Source: Taudactylus pleione (taxonomy: Eukaryota > Chordata > Amphibia > Anura > Myobatrachidae). Taken from it: DNA of 64,000 bases. The stretch is taken from the NCBI GenBank assembly GCA_031769625.1, contig JAUIMM010000211.1, positions 10,745,001-10,809,000 of the forward strand. Reading direction: 5' to 3'. Below are positions 1-11,530 of the stretch, in pieces. Within the stretch, counting starts at the first letter, position 1, and every line of letters begins with the position of its first letter. Both the position numbers and the translations under genes were made by a program. The notes below the pieces were generated by a model that was given only the letters and a program-made list of their open reading frames with translations, was not told where the DNA came from and did no database searches.

Positions 1-551
1 CGCTCGTTCGTTCTGTCCGATGTTCGCACATCTGCGCATGCGTACGGATTGTAATACGCATGCGCGAACCAGTCAGTGCAGCCGAAAATCGTTTGTTCGC
101 TAAATAGCGAGTGCCTGCTAATATGAGTGACAGGAGGAGGCGTATGTGGGTGGTAACAGGGGAAGGTGCTTGAAAACGGGGGTGTGGAATTAGATCGCAG
201 GCGTGCTTAAAGGTCAAAACGGGCGTTTTAAGGGAGTGCATAATTAATACAGCAGCGGTTTTTTTTTTACCCCGAACTGATCGCAAAATAGCGGTTGAAA
301 AAACCAGCCACAAGAATAGCGAGCAGTTCATACGCTGTTCGATGTGCTCGATTAATCTAATAAATAGCGGACATGACATAGGATGCGAGCGGCCAGGGGG
401 CGTATTTTTCAAAATTACAACCGCAAGTTTTGCTCGCTCGTTCAGACTTAGAGGCGTGAACAGACCGCAATTAGCGAACGGTTCATTTGAATAGCCACCC
501 CTTGTTTTAGAACGAACAACCGCAAATAGCGAGCGGCTCTGAATCAGGCCC
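1..551 (+). mobile_element. Harbinger-type MITE, family A, copy 1 (left end cut by window)
   Basis: This is the same ~600-bp sequence as 40,958-41,556 (same orientation) and 20,743-21,346 (inverted). It ends with GGCTCTGAATCAGGCCC followed by TAA, the expected 3-bp target duplication. It carries no coding capacity. Shared internal blocks include the GCGCATGCGTACG segment near the left edge and the tract with AACGCCCG/CGGGCG around 210-235. The start lies outside the window. Confidence 0.85.
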
Positions 552-587
552 TAAATGTCTGCCTTGATAGCAATGGCACCTATACCA

Positions 588-752
588 TCTCACTGAGGGG
601 GGAGATGTATCAAGGAGATAGATAAATTGGAACAGTTGCCCATAGCAACCAATAAGATTTTAACCTTCAGACCATAGTCTGTCATAGATAAATGACAGTT
701 ACAGTAGAAGCTGATTTGTGGCTTTGGGCACTCTCTCCCCTCGCCCTATACC
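588..752. mobile_element. Decayed stem-loop MITE
   Basis: It begins GGGGGAGATGTATCAAGG and contains CCATAGCAACCAAT and GATAAATGACAGTTA, blocks shared with the better-preserved copies at 40,614-40,790 and 42,031-42,207. The right arm is degraded. Nothing recognisable was seen on either side between 753 and about 1,597, apart from a short ATC microsatellite at 1,011-1,030. Confidence 0.5.
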
Positions 753-1597
753 TTCACACTCTCCTTATGCCATCTCACTATTTCCATATGCTTAAACTAT
801 CCAGTTAGACCTCCACGTACCGAACCTATCTCACTGCACCCACATATACCATTTCCTTACACCTATAAGGTGTCACTACCGGGCTGATGACAGCCGTAAT
901 TGTTACTGCATTGCGTGCGCAGAGAAGAATGCGTATAGTCGCCCTAATGCAGAACTGTGCTCATCTCTACAGCTAGACCAATCGCCGCTCCGCGCGCTCG
1001 GTTTCATATCCGTCATCATCATCATCATCGCTGTGTCATTTCACTTATGCATTTGAAAAGTTTGAGGTGACAAATATATTTAATTGAATCGGCCCTAATC
1101 CCTGATGCAAAAAGTTCCATCCGGTACCGGTGTAATTACCCGTGTGCACAAGTCTGCGTAGCACGCACGATATCGGCATGCCCTCGCTGACTATAGCCTG
1201 GGAGGGAAGCCTTCTTACAACCGATGACGCCCCTTCAGTGGCGAGTGGAGATGAGCTTTGGTTACATAGGACATTTCATCACCCGTGGTTACACGCACTG
1301 TTCTGGCAACAGCGAAAAACACACAAGATACGCTTCACCAATGGACTTTGCCTCAGTTACTACATCATACTTGCCGGGACCTACGAGAGGCTCCCGATTT
1401 TTCAGGTAACCCCTCGCACCCCCGGAAGAGTAGGCGCTTCACCAGCATTCTACCTACTTCCTAGTGAAATGGACACAATGGGTAGAATTTTTGGGGGGAT
1501 CAGCGGGTCCATGAGTTCTATGAGAATTGTGTCATGTGGTCCCGCCCCTTAGTCAATTATGCAGGATTCCCGATATTTTACAGTGAGGGGGTGGGGC

Positions 1598-2484
1598 TTA
1601 ACCACTTAACTGGCAGTGTTGCATGTGATGCGACCGCAGCCAGCAGTGCTTCAGCTGGCGTCGTCGCATTACATGCGACCGCGCTGCCATCCCGCTTCCA
1701 CCGGTTTTCGCAGAGGAGATCCGTCTTGCGCTTGTGCAGAACGGGATCTCCTTTGACTCCGCGGGCCACACGGGGAGTGGTGCAGCGGTCTGTGCCCGCT
1801 GCCATCACTTCTGGAATCTCGCCCCTGAATGCCGTACGAACGGGACTCCGGAGAGCATGTTCCTGGGACCGCAGTACGAGGAGGGTAACTTGGTTCCCCT
1901 TCAAGCACTTTTTGGCTTATATCTGCAAGTGCAGAGATCAGCTTCAGCAGGGGGGACGACTGATGATCGCCCCTCCCCCCCGACACACGCTCTGCTGCTC
2001 TCTGCATATGGAGGAGAGGGGGTGCCCATGGAGGCTAGGGGGGTTAACCAGGATGGGAGTTCTAACATCAGTGGGGGTAAGGGGGCACTAATAAAGAGTA
2101 ATATAACTCTGAAAGGAGGGTAAAATAATAAAAACAAATTATACTGGTCACAGGAGAGGAGGTGATTGGGGGTAAAGAAAAAGGCACATGTTTACTATTA
2201 ATAGGGTGTGGGGGGATATTATTATTAGGATTTACGACCCCCTGGGGGGTCTATTGCCTATAGGGGGTAGGCATTTATTTAATTTTGGAGGCGTAAGGAG
2301 ACAGAAGGATGGGGGGGTGCAGCACCCCCTAGATATATAAATATTTTTAAATTAAATATTTAAATATGTTATTAAAAATAATTGAAAAACTTTATTAAAT
2401 AATAAAAAAGTTAAAAACAGTTAAAAACAGTCAATTTCTGAGTAGTTTTCTGGGAATGAAATCGTCTGTTAAGTGGTTAATGAC
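1598..2484. mobile_element. Candidate ~0.9-kb element with TTAACCACTTAAC ends
   Basis: TTAACCACTTAAC at about 1,600 is matched by its inverse GTTAAGTGGTTAA at about 2,468-2,480, with partly matching sequence inside the termini. The interior has short inverted GCATGTGATGCGACCGC-like blocks (1,620-1,690) and no credible coding region; all frames are short and overlapping. The superfamily is not assigned. A target duplication could not be confirmed because the ends themselves contain TTAA. Confidence 0.45.
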
Positions 2485-3379
2485 GCGATAGTCTGGCCCC
2501 GTCACCCAGCCGCATTTCCTCTCCAGGCAACTCCCGGAGAGGAAAATCTAAAAGTCTGTAAGTATTCACTACATCCTTACATAGTACCTTTATTAATCGC
2601 ACTCAGTGGCATCCCTCCCCGCGGTGTCACCTGGTGGTTCATCGGAATCTGTGCGCACCCCTTAGTCAGGCCCGGCGCCTCCATACTTCTATAATACTTG
2701 CAACTTTTAGCTCCCTCTGTCGGGCTTCCACAACGGGGGAACGTGCCGCTACAAAAGGGGGCGTGTCCCATGTGACAGCTGCATGTGAGGTGTTTCATAG
2801 AGCCCGGAAGAGGGTTTGAAATTATCGCACGGAAATAACAGAGGAAAGGTCATAAAGACGATATCCAGTGAAACCATCTGTGACGTCATTGTTGCAATCG
2901 GCAATCACCGTAGGACCACGGTGATTATTAGGCCCAATGCTACACACTCACCGAAACAGGGTGAGTGCGATTCTTACATCGCTATTTCTTATTTTCTAAT
3001 ATTTACGGATTTCCACTATATATATTTTTTCTCTCTTTATCCCATGAGGGGAACACCGCGATATCCATAGATCCCAGGGAAGTGCCAGATCCAACCCCTT
3101 TTTCTTTCTATTGTCATTTGGAGGAGCTCTGTTGGAGGAGCCCCTGCTGTTCATGGCTGCATATCTAATTGGATCTTTTTTGGGGCTCTATTTACTACAA
3201 TCCGCATTGGGAATGCAGATTGTGGTCTGATATTACCGACTGAATTCGCATTGCGACATGAGTGTTAACAGGGTCATACTCTTACCTCACACTGTGTCAC
3301 TCTATAATAATGCAGACTGCCACCAGTGTGTACTACTTGTTGTAGAATGTAGACATCACTCACTGGTCAGTAGACTGCT
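2485..3379. other. Intergenic, no recognised feature
   Basis: No gene, repeat family or RNA gene is recognised here. Short inverted segments around the phrase ATCACCGTAGGACCACGGTGAT (2,905-2,926) and CACTCACC/GGTGAGTG (2,945-2,967) suggest an old hairpin-rich MITE remnant, but no ends could be defined. Confidence 0.3.
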
Positions 3380-3562
3380 TGGCGGTCTATTTACTAAGTT
3401 TTGTTAGGAGATAATGTGATCGGTGATAAGGTACCCACCAATCAGCTCCCAACTGTCATGTCACAGGCTGTGTTTGAAAAATGGCAGTTAGGAGCTGATT
3501 GACTGGTACCTTATCACCGTTCACTTTATCTCCTAACACAGCTTAGTAAATAGACCCCTGTT
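3380..3562. mobile_element. Stem-loop (foldback) MITE ending in TCTATTTACTAAG
   Basis: The left part GGTCTATTTACTAAG and right part CTTAGTAAATAGACC are inverse of each other. The whole ~180 bp folds back, with arms containing CCAATCAGCTCC and GGAGCTGATTG around a GGCTGTGTTTGAAAAATG centre. Other copies lie at 23,945-24,112 and 40,614-40,790, with partial ones at 4,782-4,921 and about 8,210-8,312. It has no coding capacity. From 3,563 to about 3,985 nothing further is recognised. Confidence 0.75.
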
Positions 3563-3985
3563 GGCACCGTGTTCACTGCAATGCTGCGGCTGCCTCTGAG
3601 GTGTGGAGGGTGTATGCAGGTCTGTGCAGCGGACGGTGTGGCAACTGCTTTCTCGCACTCTGTCAGCTCCTCGCCGGTGGCGGCGACAGGGACAGAGAAG
3701 TGCCGACGCATCACAGCATGGCACGTAATGACGCTGCCTCTGCGTCTCTGATTACTGTGGAACATGCACAGCGGCTGTGTATTAGATGATGTTTCCTCGG
3801 GGGACGTGGATCACTGGGCGGACTCCAGAGAGGTAACTATTGTTTTGTTTTACATAGTATAATGCCGGCCGACGTGGTCCCTACTTCAAATTTAGCTGGT
3901 TGGTGCTGCGGACCCCAAATGCTTTTTGGTTTTATGCCCATCCAGACTCGGTTCCACTTAGTCCCCCCCTGTTGCTGGGCCTGTG

Positions 3986-4700
3986 CTTAGCATGCTGTCA
4001 TTGATCATGTTGACATTCAACATGTCAACCCTGATGCAATGTCGACATGATAGTATGTTGATATATCATCCCTAGTGGCCCAATGGAAACATACCCTGCT
4101 CCCGATGGCTGAACTGCGTCTTTCAGATCCTGCCGGTCATGTGACTGTCAGTTCCAGCAGAGTGATGCGACAGAGTGGTGTTCTGGTGAGTAAACTGGCC
4201 CTATCCCTACTCCCTACTCCCCACCCTTAACCCTCACTCTAGTGCCTAACCCTACCCCACCATAGCCCAGAGCCGTAACTAGACTTTTTGGTGCCCTGTG
4301 CCAGAAAGAGCATTGGCGCCCCCTCATTTTTCAAAGAGACATAATGCACCCAAAAAAGGACCATGGCTTTATGGAGAAGGGCCAGGGAAGAGATAGGAGA
4401 GGCCAGGAGATGCTGGGGATGAAATAAGAGGAAGCTACAAGCAAGAATGATAATAAACAGAAATGTGACAGGCCCAAACAGCGCCCCCTGACCTGTGGTG
4501 TCCTGTGCGATGGCACCAGTCGCACTACCCTAGCTACGGCCCTGCCATAGCCTACCCCTAACCTTCACAACTCGCAGTCAAACCCTAACCCTTCCTCTAG
4601 TGCCAAACCCCCATAGCCTACCCCTAACCTCCCCATAGCCTAACCTGAACCTCTCCCTAGTACCTAACCCTTACCCTCACATCCCACAGTCTAAACCTTC
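3986..4700. repeat. Element with GTCGAC-like left flank and CCCTAACC-rich core
   Basis: The left portion (about 3,990-4,070) has spaced ATGTTGAC, ATGTCAAC and ATGTCGAC words. It is followed by degenerate CCCTAACC tracts (4,200-4,260 and 4,555-4,690), which are the reverse complement of the TTAGGG-like cores of elements at 14.5 and 23.0 kb. A hAT MITE has inserted into the CCCTAACC tract (4,268-4,544). The matching right arm was not found, so this may be an incomplete copy. Confidence 0.45.
4268..4544. mobile_element. hAT-type MITE with 8-bp target duplication
   Basis: Ends CAGAGCCGTAACTAGAC and the inverse of CAGGGCCGTAGCTAGGGT are flanked on both sides by CCATAGCC, a perfect 8-bp duplication (4,260-4,267 and 4,545-4,552) typical of hAT transposition. 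The element is 277 bp and non-coding. A second copy lies at 10,671-10,956, inverted. Confidence 0.85.
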
Positions 4701-4781
4701 CTAGTGCATTAAGAGGCGCCAGAAGACAGCCCTGTTCACCTTGAATATCAGAACTGTCCCAACAAATATCAGACCTCTGTG

Positions 4782-4921
4782 AGGGGGAGATATACCAAAG
4801 CTTGGAGAGAAATGAAGTGGAGAGAGATATAGGGGGAGATGTACTAAGCCCTAGAGAAAGATAAAGTGGTGATACAGTACCAACCAATCAGCTCCTAACT
4901 GTCACTTTATAGACTGTGTAC
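4782..4921. mobile_element. Partial stem-loop MITE copies
   Basis: Two successive left-end fragments (GGGGGAGATATACCAAAG and GGGGGAGATGTACTAAGC) run into CCAACCAATCAGCTCCTAACTGTCAC. They are the same family as 40,614-40,790 but lack the right arm. Downstream to 5,832 no gene or repeat is recognised; the stretch is AT-rich single-copy-like sequence. Confidence 0.6.
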
Positions 4922-5832
4922 ATGTTATTGGCGACTGACTTGTGTGTGCCCCTTATGTACACCATTGTCAGCCCTTTGCTCTTTGGATCATACCTATTTA
5001 GTGACTGTACATTGATAGACTGTATGAGCATTACTTGTGACTATAAATTTGAGGAAAGAAAACATCCCATCATACAGAAAAAAACCTTTCTTACCATGAA
5101 ATCCAAGTGAGGGAATCAGAAAATTCAAATAGCAATAAACATTATTGTTATTAGGGAGAAAAATAACAACAAATGGATTTCCTGTACTGTAATAAATTAG
5201 TGTTGCATCTATGCCGCCTCTAGCCAGCAGAGGGCAGCAGCAACACATAAGGAACATTCAAGTCCTATACCCTGCACAGTGGAGAAGGTAACAGGTTATT
5301 TTGGGACAACTGGACTGGCAGTCATCAGGGCAATGTGCAGTGCCGCCGGTTATCTGACCAGTACATGGAGCAGACATTTTCTGCATGCTGTTTCAGTGAC
5401 TTCTAGGTTTCTGTTCCACCAGGTACCTGGGGTGGGACTAGGCTCCTAGGAAAGTCCTTATGAACCACTCCTGGCAACCTCTGGCCTGAGCCCGTTCACT
5501 TTCCAGTCTGGGTATATAAGAACCATACACTGTAACATTTCAAAATGAATAATTTGCAATGTTTAAGAAATCTGAAAATAGTTCTAGCACCCCAGTGTGT
5601 GCTCCTGTATTCACATATAGAGGAACCCAATAACCTCTATATTTAAAACTTCACAAAACAAGGCAATGTGAATGAAGGACGTTCACACTCCACAGCTGGG
5701 GAAACAATGACATCTGCAATAACTTGCTAGAAAAAAAATATGTATATGTTCCCCCAGCGCACTACAAAAGACCAGCAATACTACTTGTATAGTACATGAT
5801 AATAGATATCCAGAGATCTTTGTTGCATATAT

Positions 5833-6184
5833 TCATACCTCCCAACATTTGCCACAGGAGATGCGGGACTTGCCTGAAAAGGAGGCATGTCCTGTTAGTA
5901 AAGGGGCGTGGCCTGATGGTACGCCCCCAATTTACATCACTAAGTGGCGTGCCCAGCATCTCTGAGATGCTGGGCTGCCCCCGGGCTTCCCCCCGTGCTG
6001 TGTATAGATACTGTGCACATGTGCACAGTATCTATTCTCGCTCTGCATACATGCTGCTCTGCTATGCAGAGCAGCGGTGTATGCTTCCCCCCCACCGCGG
6101 GACACTGTGGCCCGCGGGTGGGACAGCGGGACAGTCCCAGAAAAAGGGGACTGTCCCGCTGAATACGGGACAGTTGGGAGGTAT
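5833..6184. mobile_element. MITE with CATACCTCCCAAC inverted ends
   Basis: CATACCTCCCAAC at the left is matched by GTTGGGAGGTATG at the right. Internally there are several GGGACAGT/ACTGTCCC-like pairs and a CTGTGCACATGTGCACAG palindrome (6,010-6,027). A related truncated sequence with CACCTCCCAACTGTCCCG begins at about 27,465. The element is non-coding and the superfamily is not assigned. Confidence 0.65.
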
Positions 6185-6244
6185 GTATATTTGTATAGAT
6201 ATCTTTAAGCACCAGCCCCCTCTAAGCGTCTCTGTACCGGTGTC

Positions 6245-8185
6245 CAGGAGCGGATTGGGACGGAAAACCAGCCCGGGAAATTTATGGAAGCAGCCCTAAC
6301 GGGGGCGTGGACATGAGCTGGCTGGCAACTTTTAGCCGGGGGGCAAATGCATGCAGGCGGCCCTGGCAGAGGAGTAGCGTGTAGCCAGGGAGCCTGAAAA
6401 ATGTGCGTGCTAATGCGCAGCCCCCCCTCAAGTCTTCCAGGGAGGGGGCGGGTCCATATGGAATTAATGTAAGGTAAAAATAAATATTAGGGGCAGCCCC
6501 CTGTCGTAGTGCCCATATGCAGTGCCCCCGTGTGCCACAGGAGAGAACATCCTTATGCAGGCCTCCAGTAGTGCCCCCAGTAGTGATCCCCCCTATGCAG
6601 TGCCCCTTGTGCCCCCAGTAGTGAGCCCCTTATATAGTGCCCCCAGTAGTGGTCCCTTCTGAGCAGTGCCTCTTGTGCCCCCAGTAGTAAGCCCCTTATA
6701 TAGTGCCCCCATTAGTGGTACCCCCTATGCAGTGCCCCTTATATAGTGCCCCCAGTAGCAGTCCACCCCCCATGCAGTGCCCCGAATAGTGGTAACCCTT
6801 ATGCAATGCCCCTTAAATAGTGGCCCCAGTTGTAGTCTCCCCCCTATGCAGTACCCCCAGTATTGCCCTTTATATAGAGCCCCCAGCAGTGGTCCCTCGA
6901 TGCAGTGCCCCCAGTCGTAGACCCCTCCCCCTATGCAGTGCCCCTAGTAGTAGTCCCCTCGCCCCATGCAGTGCCCCTAGTAGTAGTCCCCTCCCCCCTA
7001 TGCAGTGGCCCTAGTAGTAGTCCCCTCCCCTTGTAGTGCCCACAGTAGTAGTAGTATCTCCCTTGTAGTGCCCCCAGTAGTAGTAGTCCCCCCCTTGTAG
7101 TGTCCCCAGTAGTAGTCCCCCCCTTGTACTGCCCCCAGTAGTAGTAGTCCCCCCCTTTGTAGTGCCCCCAGTAGTAGTCCCCCCCTTGTAGTGCCACCAG
7201 TAGTAGTAGTCCCCCACCCCCCTTGTAGTGCCCCCAGTAGTAGCAGTCCCCCCCTTGTAGTGCCCCCAGTAGTAGTAGTCCCCCCCTTGTAGTGCCCCCA
7301 GTAGTAGTAGTCCCCCCCTTTGTAGTGCCCCCAGTAGTAGTCCCCCCCTTGTAGTGCCACCAGTAGTAGTAGTCCCCCACCCCCCTTGTAGTGCCCCCAG
7401 TAGTAGCAGTCCCCCCCTTGTAGTGCCCCCAGTAGTAGTAGTCCCCCCCTTGTAGTGCCCCCAGTAGTAGTAGTCCCCCACCCCCCTTGTAGTGTCCCCA
7501 GTAGTAGTAGTCCCCCACCCCCCTTGTAGTGCCCACAGTAGTAGTAGTCCCCCCACCCCCCTTGTAGTGCCCCCAGTAGTAGTAGTCCCCCTCTTTGTAG
7601 TGCCCCCAGTAGTGGTCTCCTCATTGTAGTACCCCCAGTAGTAGTTGTCCCCCACCCCCCTTGTAGTGCCCCCAGTAGTAGTCCCCCCCTTTGTAGTGCC
7701 CCAAGTAGAGGTCTCCTCATTGTAGTGCCAGACCCCCCCCCCAAGTAGACACACGTAATATAAAAAACAAAATAAAAAAAAACACTTACCTGAATCCCCG
7801 CTCCTGCCGCCGCTATCTGCTCCTCCGTCTGTCCTCCCGGGCCGGGCCGCTCTGCATTATGGGAGAGACGTCATATGACATCATGACGCCTCTCCCATTG
7901 CCCACCGCGGGAGCCGGAAGATGGAGCGGCTCCTGCAGTGGGCGCAGCAGCAGCTAATGAGAGTCTGACAGACTCTCATTGGCTGCTGATCAAAACAAAC
8001 ACACAGGTGCCGGAGCCGGCGGCTGTGTGTTTGTCACTTGTGTAGCACTGACCGAACTCCGTCCGGTCAGCGCTACACACGCGGTGCAGTCTGTGTCACA
8101 GTGACACAGACTGCCCACGGCCCACGGCCCGCATGACGCTGCGGCCCGGGGGGCACATGGCACCTTGCCCCCCGGCCCAGCCGGC
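6245..8185. repeat. ~1.9-kb dispersed repeat carrying a minisatellite
   Basis: It starts near AGGAGCGGATTGGGACGG and ends near GGCCGGCCACTG. The non-tandem part (about 7,780-8,150) is the inverse of 24,480-24,670: both have CTTACCTGAATCCCCGCTCC (or its complement), GGGAGAGACGTCAT and a GAGAGTCTGACAGACTCTC hairpin followed by ATTGGCTGCTG. The tandem array fills 6,500-7,745. No transposase coding was seen. A hAT-like origin is possible because the 24-25.6 kb copy ends in CTAGTTCCGCCATTG. Confidence 0.6.
6500..7745. repeat. Minisatellite, ~30-39-bp unit (TGCCCCCAGTAGTAGTAG)
   Basis: The consensus unit is about TTGTAGTGCCCCCAGTAGTAGTAGTCCCC..., cut here for length, with unit size varying through the AGT run and the C run. 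The leftmost units (6,530-6,900) are more diverged. The array keeps all minus-strand frames open for ~200-250 codons, giving Gly/Tyr/Leu-rich readings that are repeat artefacts. Confidence 0.9.
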
Positions 8186-8209
8186 CACTGGGCGTGGCTG
8201 TTGAGGAGG

Positions 8210-8312
8210 TGGGGGTCTATCGAGGGGGTGGAAAAATGACATTTTGGAGCTGATTGGCTGGACTTATCTTTCTCCATTGTATATCTCTCCAAGGATTAGT
8301 GAGTAGACCCCT
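8210..8312. mobile_element. Stem-loop MITE remnant
   Basis: GGGGTCTATCGAGG at the left, GAGCTGATTGGCTGG in the middle and TGAGTAGACCCCT at the right match the stem-loop MITE family of 3,380-3,562. About half of the internal sequence is missing. Confidence 0.5.
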
Positions 8313-8514
8313 AAGACTTTAGACACCACCATTGGTTGCAGTATTGGAACTTTCAACAGCCCTATGCTAGGCGCAGATCATCCATCTAAGTATGGCCTCC
8401 AATGTGAGCAATTCAGCGTCTCTGTAGCCACCTAGTAACACCCAACACATTTCTAATACACTACTCGGTGCATGCATCTCTGTACCTGCACTGCCACTCA
8501 GACACATGTGCAGA

Positions 8515-8905
8515 TCAAAAACAATGCACAAGAAAAAAATAAAACACTTTGCCCCCCACAGAAAGAAAAACTCACATTGACCCCAGACAGGAAAAAAAAA
8601 AAAACATTATCCCCCATAGGAAAAAATAAAACACATTGGCCCCCACAGTAAAAGAATAAAAACATATTGAACCTCACACAGTAAAAGAAATACACACGAC
8701 GACACCCGGCAGAAAAAAACAAAACACATAGCCTCCACGGAAAAGAATAAAACATATTGTCCCCCACATGAAAACAATTTAATAATAAAAACACTTTAGC
8801 CTCAACAAGAACAAAATAAAACCCACACCAGCTCCCACAGAAAAAAAATACATTGGCCCCTACAGAAAACAAACATTGGCCCCCAGAGGTAAAAAACTAC
8901 AAACA
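8515..8905. repeat. Degenerate tandem repeat (CCCCCACAGAAAAAATAAAACA-like)
   Basis: About ten to twelve units of ~32-36 bp alternate GGCCCCCACAG with A-rich AAAATAAAACACATT. Units are diverged and of variable length. It is non-coding, and the long minus-strand frame through it is Phe/Val-rich repeat translation. Confidence 0.75.
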
Positions 8906-8999
8906 CATTGTCCTCCACAAGAATCAAAAATAGGGTGCGCAGTGTACGCCCCACCAGAACTAGCACCAGGCGTACAAACGTCATAAACTCTGCCACTGC

Positions 9000-9905
9000 T
9001 GGGGTCGGGATGGGAGTAGTAATAGTAGTGGGACACGTGGGGCAGGATGGGAGTAGCAGCAGTGAGAAGCAGGGGGTTGAATGGGAGTAGTAGTAGTAAT
9101 GGCAGAGCAGGTGCAGGCTTGGAGTAGTAGTGTGGGGCAGGCTGGGAGTAGTAGTTCAGAACAGTGTTGTGAGATAGGAGTAATAGTGGAAAGCAGGGGG
9201 CAGGATGGGAGTGGTGGTGTGGAGCAGCGGGCAGGATGGGAGAGGTGGTGTGGGGCGGGGGCAGGATAGGACTGGTAGTGTGGGGCAGGATGGGAGTGGT
9301 AGTGTGGGGCAGGGGGCAGGATAGGACTGGTAGTGTGGGGCAGGATGGGAGTGGTAGTGTGGGGCAGGATGGGAGTGGTAGTGTAGGGCAGGGGGCAGGA
9401 TGGGACTGGTAGTGTGGGGCAGGATGGGAGTGGTAGTGTAGGGCAGGGGGAAGGATGGGAGTGGTAGTGTAGGGCAGGGGGCAGGATGGGACTGGTAGTG
9501 TGGGGCAGGATGGGAGAGGTAGTGTAGGGCAGGGGGCAGGATGGGAGTGGTAGTGTGGGGCAGGATGGGACTGGTAGTGTGGGGCAGGATGGGAGTAGTA
9601 GTGTGGGGCAGGGGGCAGGATAGGACTGGTAGTGTGGGGCAGGATGGGAGTGGTAGTGTGGGGCAGGATGGGAGTGGTAGTGTAGGGCAGGGGGCAGGAT
9701 GGGACTGGTAGTGTGGGGCAGGATGGAAGTGGTAGTGTAGGGCAGGGGGAAGGATGGGAGTGGTAGTGTAGGGCAGGGGGCAGGATGGGACTGGTAGTGT
9801 GGGGCAGGATGGGAGAGGTAGTGTAGGGCAGGGGGCAGGATGGGAGTGGTAGTGTGGGGCAGGATGGGAGTGGTAGTGTGGGGCAGGGGGCAGGATGGGA
9901 GGGAA
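9000..9905. repeat. Minisatellite, GGGGCAGGATGGGAGTGGTAGTGT
   Basis: The basic unit of about 24 bp, GGCAGGATGGGAGTGGTAGT, is interspersed with a longer variant containing AGGGCAGGGGGCAGGAT. The first ~200 bp is diverged. A higher-order block at about 9,260-9,555 is largely repeated at about 9,600-9,870, so recent growth was by segmental duplication within the array. The minus-strand frames give Pro/His/Ser repeats (HSHPAPHYHSHPAP) that are artefacts. Confidence 0.92.
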
Positions 9906-10670
9906 AGAACCTGAACAAGAATACCTCCAGTCCAGGGTCATCTCAGCTCACCGCCGTCGTTCCGTCTCTGTGCGCTGACAGCCAGAGTGTGTTTTGGGAA
10001 TGCCGCTGACATCCGTGTCCCGGGCCGCTTCTCTCCCAGTAACAGCTGCACTCACCCCGCCCTCTGCAGTCCCAGTGATCAGGATTAGATGGCCCAAAGA
10101 AAAAGAGAGGCCTGACGGCAGGCAACGGGGACTGAGGGAGGGGACAATGCACATAGTGGTGCTTTCGGTTGGCACCTGTGCCTGTGTAGGAGGCGGGCTG
10201 CGGAGTGGCTGGAGGGGCCCAGGCTCCGCAAAGGCTTATGGGGGGAGATGATAGGGCTGGGCATGCGCAGCAGCTCCCCCGTCGGGCATTTTTTTTTTTT
10301 TTTCTTAACCTAGTCAGTGTCACGCGGCTTGCGCAGAAGCTGTGCACAGTGCAGCAGCTAACCGATTGCGGCAGTGGGACGACCGGGGTTAAGGAGACCT
10401 CGGGAGGGAGGACAAACTGTTAAAGGGCGGGCCGTGTAGCTGCGCAGCTCAACTGCCAGATCGAGCTCCAGTCGCGGCAGCGCTACCGGGGAGGGCCGAG
10501 GAGGGGGGTCAAGTAATTGAAGGGTGAGTGGTGGTCGGGTGGCCATCAGCCACCATGGGAACCGGCCCAGCAGGAACTGGCCCGGCGTCCCGGTGGCCCA
10601 ATCCACCCCTGCCGGTGTCCCTAACGCTACATGACAATAGCACCCACTTTGGGTCATATAATTTCTTACT
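9906..10670. other. GC-rich non-coding stretch, no recognised gene
   Basis: No exon, RNA gene or defined repeat was identified. The segment is GC-rich with several CpGs and a T-run at 10,290-10,304. Short open frames occur on both strands but overlap one another and show no domain. Confidence 0.3.
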
Positions 10671-10956
10671 CAGGGCCGTAACTAGGGTGGTGCGACCAGT
10701 GCCATGGCACAGGGCACCGCAGGGCAGGGGGCACTGTTCAGGCCTGTAAATTTTCCTGTTTATTACCATTCTCATTTGTAGCTTCCTCTTCTTTTATCCC
10801 CAGCATCTCCTGGCCTCCCCTATCTCTTCCCTGGCCCTTCCCCATGAGGCCATGGCCCTTTTTCAGGTGCACTATCTCATGTCCCTATTTAAAAATGGGG
10901 GGGGGTGCCAATGCTCTCTCTGGCACGAGGCACCGAAAAGTCTAGTTACGGCTCTG
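10671..10956. mobile_element. hAT-type MITE, second copy of the 4,268 family
   Basis: CAGGGCCGTAACTAGGG at the left and CTAGTTACGGCTCTG at the right correspond to the inverted ends of the element at 4,268-4,544, in opposite orientation, with shared GGCACAGGGCACC and GGGGTGCCAATGCTCTC segments. The 8-bp target duplication is no longer clear. Confidence 0.75.
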
Positions 10957-11530
10957 TGCATACTGTTATGTCACATGATAATAGCACATATATAAATATA
11001 TCTAACTTGAGAGCAGTCTCTGCCCTAATGAAGAGACACCCTCTCGAAACGCGTTGGCGTAGTGTGACAGGAGTGAGTCCAACAGACCATTGGAAGCAAC
11101 CTAGAGAGACCTTCACACTGAGGTCCTGGAAGAGGTTTCCGGAGACCTCCAACTTTAGATCTACAGGAGGGATATCTGATAAACCTCCATCTTGCTGCAT
11201 ATGCTATTTTGATGATCATTTATTCAAGTTTTACGTATCTTGTATAACAACAATAAATACCGTGTTTCCTAATACACCATGTTTTTGTATGTTACTCTCC
11301 CCTTATGTAATGAAAAATACCTGTCATGAAAATACATACTGTACCTGCACGGGAGACTAAGGACCAACGTTTTAAAGTTTTAAGGAAAGTTTATTTCCTT
11401 ATAAAAGATTTGACATTTAGTGCACCCGAGTGATCACGTTCCCATTTATTTACATTTGTTCCATTACTTGCCTTGAAAATCACTTTTTATCGTTGGAGCG
11501 TGTGAGTGCAAACTGGCGATATCTCACCAT
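10957..11530. other. Non-coding stretch with a GAAACGCGTTG block
   Basis: No gene was recognised. At 11,020-11,065 lies AATGAAGAGACACC..CTCGAAACGCGTTGG, a short block also present at 17,705-17,765 (inverted), 48,635-48,675 and, lacking the CG, at 16,390-16,430. AT-rich sequence follows. Confidence 0.5.

Noticed and set aside
6931..7754. Gly/Tyr/Leu-rich minus-strand frames of 200-248 codons
   Set aside because: Overlapping frames over the AGTAGTAGT minisatellite, with no independent evidence of coding.
8860..9941. Pro/His-rich minus-strand frames of 261-352 codons
   Set aside because: They are the complement of the GGCAGGATGGGAGTGGTAGT minisatellite; composition follows the repeat unit.
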